The position numbers and the translations under genes are program-made. A stretch of DNA of 64,000 nt from an uncultured Chloroflexota bacterium (lineage in GTDB: Bacteria > Chloroflexota > Anaerolineae > Anaerolineales > Villigracilaceae): assembly GCA_903914955.1 (NCBI GenBank), contig CAIWRB010000182.1, positions 1-64,000 on the forward strand. Direction: 5' to 3'. The notes under the pieces are model-generated. The model had not been told where the DNA came from. It saw nothing but the letters and a program-made list of their open reading frames with translations, and did no database searches. Positions 62,288-64,000 of the stretch are shown piece by piece; within the stretch, counting starts at the first letter, position 1; each line of letters begins with the position of its first letter.

Positions 62288-62324
62288 GTGTGGGGTAGGC
62301 AATTTCTTACCTACCCCACACAAT
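62288..62324. terminator. Intercistronic hairpin between oppA and oppB
   Basis: GTGTGGGGTAGG and CCTACCCCACAC form a 12-bp perfect stem with a 10-base loop. The T-rich side is on the + strand only, so on the minus strand it is more likely to protect the oppA mRNA 3' end than to terminate fully. Confidence 0.6.
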
Positions 62325-62351
62325 TTTATTACAGGTAGTACTTACTGCAAA

Positions 62352-64000
62352 TTAGCGCACGAACAAATTAATGTCAATATGTTCCCAAGTAGCGCTAGGA
62401 TTGATGATGGTCTTGATCTTGCCAGCAGTCGTAGCATCTACGAGAGTCTGGGAGAGACCAGCCAAAGTGGTGGAGTCGAGCACATCAACTTCACCGCCCA
62501 AGAGAGCAGCTTCAGCGCCTTCGGCGGAAACAATCTGAATGACGAGGTTCGGAGTCTTGGCAGTGCCAAATACCCAGTTAGGGTTGGCTTTGTAGACAAG
62601 CTTCTCACCCTTGACCCAATCGGTCAGCATATACGGGCCATAGGACAGGGGCTTCTCTGCAACTTCTGGGAGGGTCGGCCATTCTTTAGCGGGTACATCC
62701 TTCAAATTGCGTCCATCAGAAAGAACCTGGTGAGAAGGTTCGATACCCCAAATGGGGACGAAGTAAGTCGGGGACTGAATTCCGGGCAACCAGGTCTGGG
62801 TGTAACCAACTTCGAAGAAATCAACTTTGGCAGTCTGGTCGCAAATGATGTAGGTGGTCGCACCAGATTCTGGATCGCAGGTGATCTTGTAGCTGAGTTC
62901 GATGTCTGCGGCTTTGACGGGTTCGCCGTCTTCCCACTTGAGACCATCAATGAGCTCAAATTTGGAGACCAATTGCTTCATTGTAACAGTGCCTCCAGCA
63001 GGGAATTCAACTTTTTCGCCAGCGGAGTTGTTAACCATCATGCCAGCCGCGATGGTAACTACATTTCCATCAGCGTCAACAGCTTTATCGCCTTCCTTGA
63101 CCACAACATCGTTATTGAGGGTGCCGCCATTTTCAATCGTCGGCAATTGCTTGACGTAGACAGCAGCGTAATTATAGTTCAAGGAGGTGCTCATAGCCGG
63201 GCGGAGGAAGTAATCAGCCGCAACTGCTACGAAAGCGTTCTCAACTAGGGTGTACAGGGAAGCGGGTTCCTGAGTGAAACCAAGGACGATAGTGTCCTGT
63301 CCGGGTCTTGCCCAATCGCCAGCATTGTACATGAAATATTCCTGACCGGGGGTCGGAGCGAAACCGGTCATATCAGCAGCAGAAGCGAATGTATCGGTGC
63401 GGTTGAATAAAGGAATGGAAGGAACATCCTTGGTGAATTCATTCTGCGTCACGGTGTAAGCGGCAATGCGCTCATCCTTGATCAGTGTATTGTTGGCCAG
63501 TTTGATGTTCTTGCTGGCTTCTTCGTTACACCAGCCCATGGAGTTCTGACCAGCCCAACCGTTTTCCGGGAAGGGGATCTGATCGCAGGCATACAGGGAT
63601 TGGCCACCAGGGTCAGCCTGACCAACCCAGGCGAAAGCGCCCAGTTCAAAGTCACGGCGGGCAAGACCAGTGGTGTCACCGAACCACCAGGAAGCGGGTG
63701 CATGCAGACGAACGATGCGGATACCGCAGGCAGCCATCTGGGATTCCCAAATCGCGGCCCAAGTCTGGCGGAAGGCAGCGGAGGTGGTGGTGAACTTCAA
63801 AGCAAGTTCATCGCCAGCCGCATTGGTGCGAAAATCAGCGCCTTCGGCCAAGGTCCAACCGGCTTCATCGAGAAGGGCAGCACCCTTTGCAGCATCAAAG
63901 GGATAAATGGTTATATTTGCATCGCCGGCATAAGCCCAATGGCTGGTCGGGATGAAAGTATTCATTACCAATTTGGCCTGCTCATCTGCTGAAAGCAAAG
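62352..64000 (-). CDS. Peptide-type ABC solute-binding protein with extra N-terminal-type half (partial)
   Basis: The frame is open at the right edge, so the true start lies outside. Visible residues 1-228 are a family 5 C-terminal half (FIPTSHWAYAGD, YPFDAAKGAALLDEAGW, TTSAAFRQTWAAIW, FAWVGQADPGG, PSIPLFNR). Residues 236-548 are a second N-terminal half (VLGFTQEPASLY, LKWEDGEPVKAADIELSYK, SYGPYMLTDWVKGEKLVYKANPNWVF, LLGGEVDVLDSTTLAGL), ending at DINLFVR just where the C-half should begin. So the protein is N-C-N or circularly permuted. It is first in the opp operon on the minus strand and would deliver peptides to OppBC. Confidence 0.8.
   Translation of the reverse strand, partial: LLSADEQAKLVMNTFIPTSHWAYAGDANITIYPFDAAKGAALLDEAGWTLAEGADFRTNAAGDELALKFTTTSAAFRQTWAAIWESQMAACGIRIVRLHAPASWWFGDTTGLARRDFELGAFAWVGQADPGGQSLYACDQIPFPENGWAGQNSMGWCNEEASKNIKLANNTLIKDERIAAYTVTQNEFTKDVPSIPLFNRTDTFASAADMTGFAPTPGQEYFMYNAGDWARPGQDTIVLGFTQEPASLYTLVENAFVAVAADYFLRPAMSTSLNYNYAAVYVKQLPTIENGGTLNNDVVVKEGDKAVDADGNVVTIAAGMMVNNSAGEKVEFPAGGTVTMKQLVSKFELIDGLKWEDGEPVKAADIELSYKITCDPESGATTYIICDQTAKVDFFEVGYTQTWLPGIQSPTYFVPIWGIEPSHQVLSDGRNLKDVPAKEWPTLPEVAEKPLSYGPYMLTDWVKGEKLVYKANPNWVFGTAKTPNLVIQIVSAEGAEAALLGGEVDVLDSTTLAGLSQTLVDATTAGKIKTIINPSATWEHIDINLFVR

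Overview
The window reads as chromosomal DNA of an anaerobic or facultative member of the Chloroflexota, probably class Anaerolineae. This is inferred from gene content and style: lipoproteins with Ala/Pro/Thr/Glu-rich linkers after the lipobox, a DUF3048 lipoprotein, a GT87 membrane glycosyltransferase, polyamine and peptide ABC transporters, selB, a short-form 6-phosphogluconate dehydrogenase, and moderate GC. No rRNA is present, so placement cannot be proved from the window alone.

Layout. 1-404: 3' end of a DPM1-like glycosyltransferase. 845-7829 (+): a polyamine-type ABC transporter (potD-A-B-C) followed by a bacterial SET-domain protein, a CPBP membrane protease homologue, a GNAT, a ComEA-like protein and a methyltransferase. 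7888-17083 (mostly -): MFS transporter, GNAT, SRAP protein, selB, a coiled-coil protein and a three-gene NuoN/NuoK-or-HyfE/NuoL-like membrane module with no catalytic subunits beside it. 17155-20133 (+): DUF3048 lipoprotein, zinc-ribbon protein and an o-succinylbenzoate synthase family enzyme. 20347-22871 (-): a BrnT/BrnA-like toxin-antitoxin pair lying between the 3' end of metG and a second, decayed copy of that 3' end. 23261-26983 (+): large hybrid histidine kinase. 26955-33135 (-): GT87, DUF177, polyprenyl synthase, tatD, phosphohexomutase and an HhH/coiled-coil membrane protein.

33206-43082 (+): cysteine desulfurase; a 143-bp element with IS200/IS605-like ends; a short leader ORF and an attenuator; an MgtE-N/CBS protein coupled to an NRAMP-related transporter; then an NAD-linked formate dehydrogenase (NuoE-NuoF fusion, HoxU-like Fe-S protein, an EamA transporter, and FdhA with Cys rather than Sec in the catalytic position). 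43132-47577 (-): arginine deiminase and an oxidative pentose-phosphate operon (pgl-gnd-zwf), with gnd broken by one extra base in a G5/C5 run. 47643-51857: YigZ, an intact IS982-family insertion, an MFS transporter and a geranylgeranyl-reductase-like flavoprotein. 51847-55687 (-): recO, cdd, glmU, tRNA-Gln and a response regulator. 55764-64000 (-): a peptide ABC transporter (oppA-B-C-D-F) plus a second, separately promoted solute-binding protein. The first solute-binding protein runs off the right edge and carries an extra N-terminal-type half after its C-terminal half.

The most unusual signals are the metG tail duplication around the TA pair, the rearranged OppA, the IS605-like miniature element beside an attenuated metal-transport leader, a putative metG leader RNA, and a recurrent TANAAT-N7-ATG arrangement that implies leaderless mRNAs.
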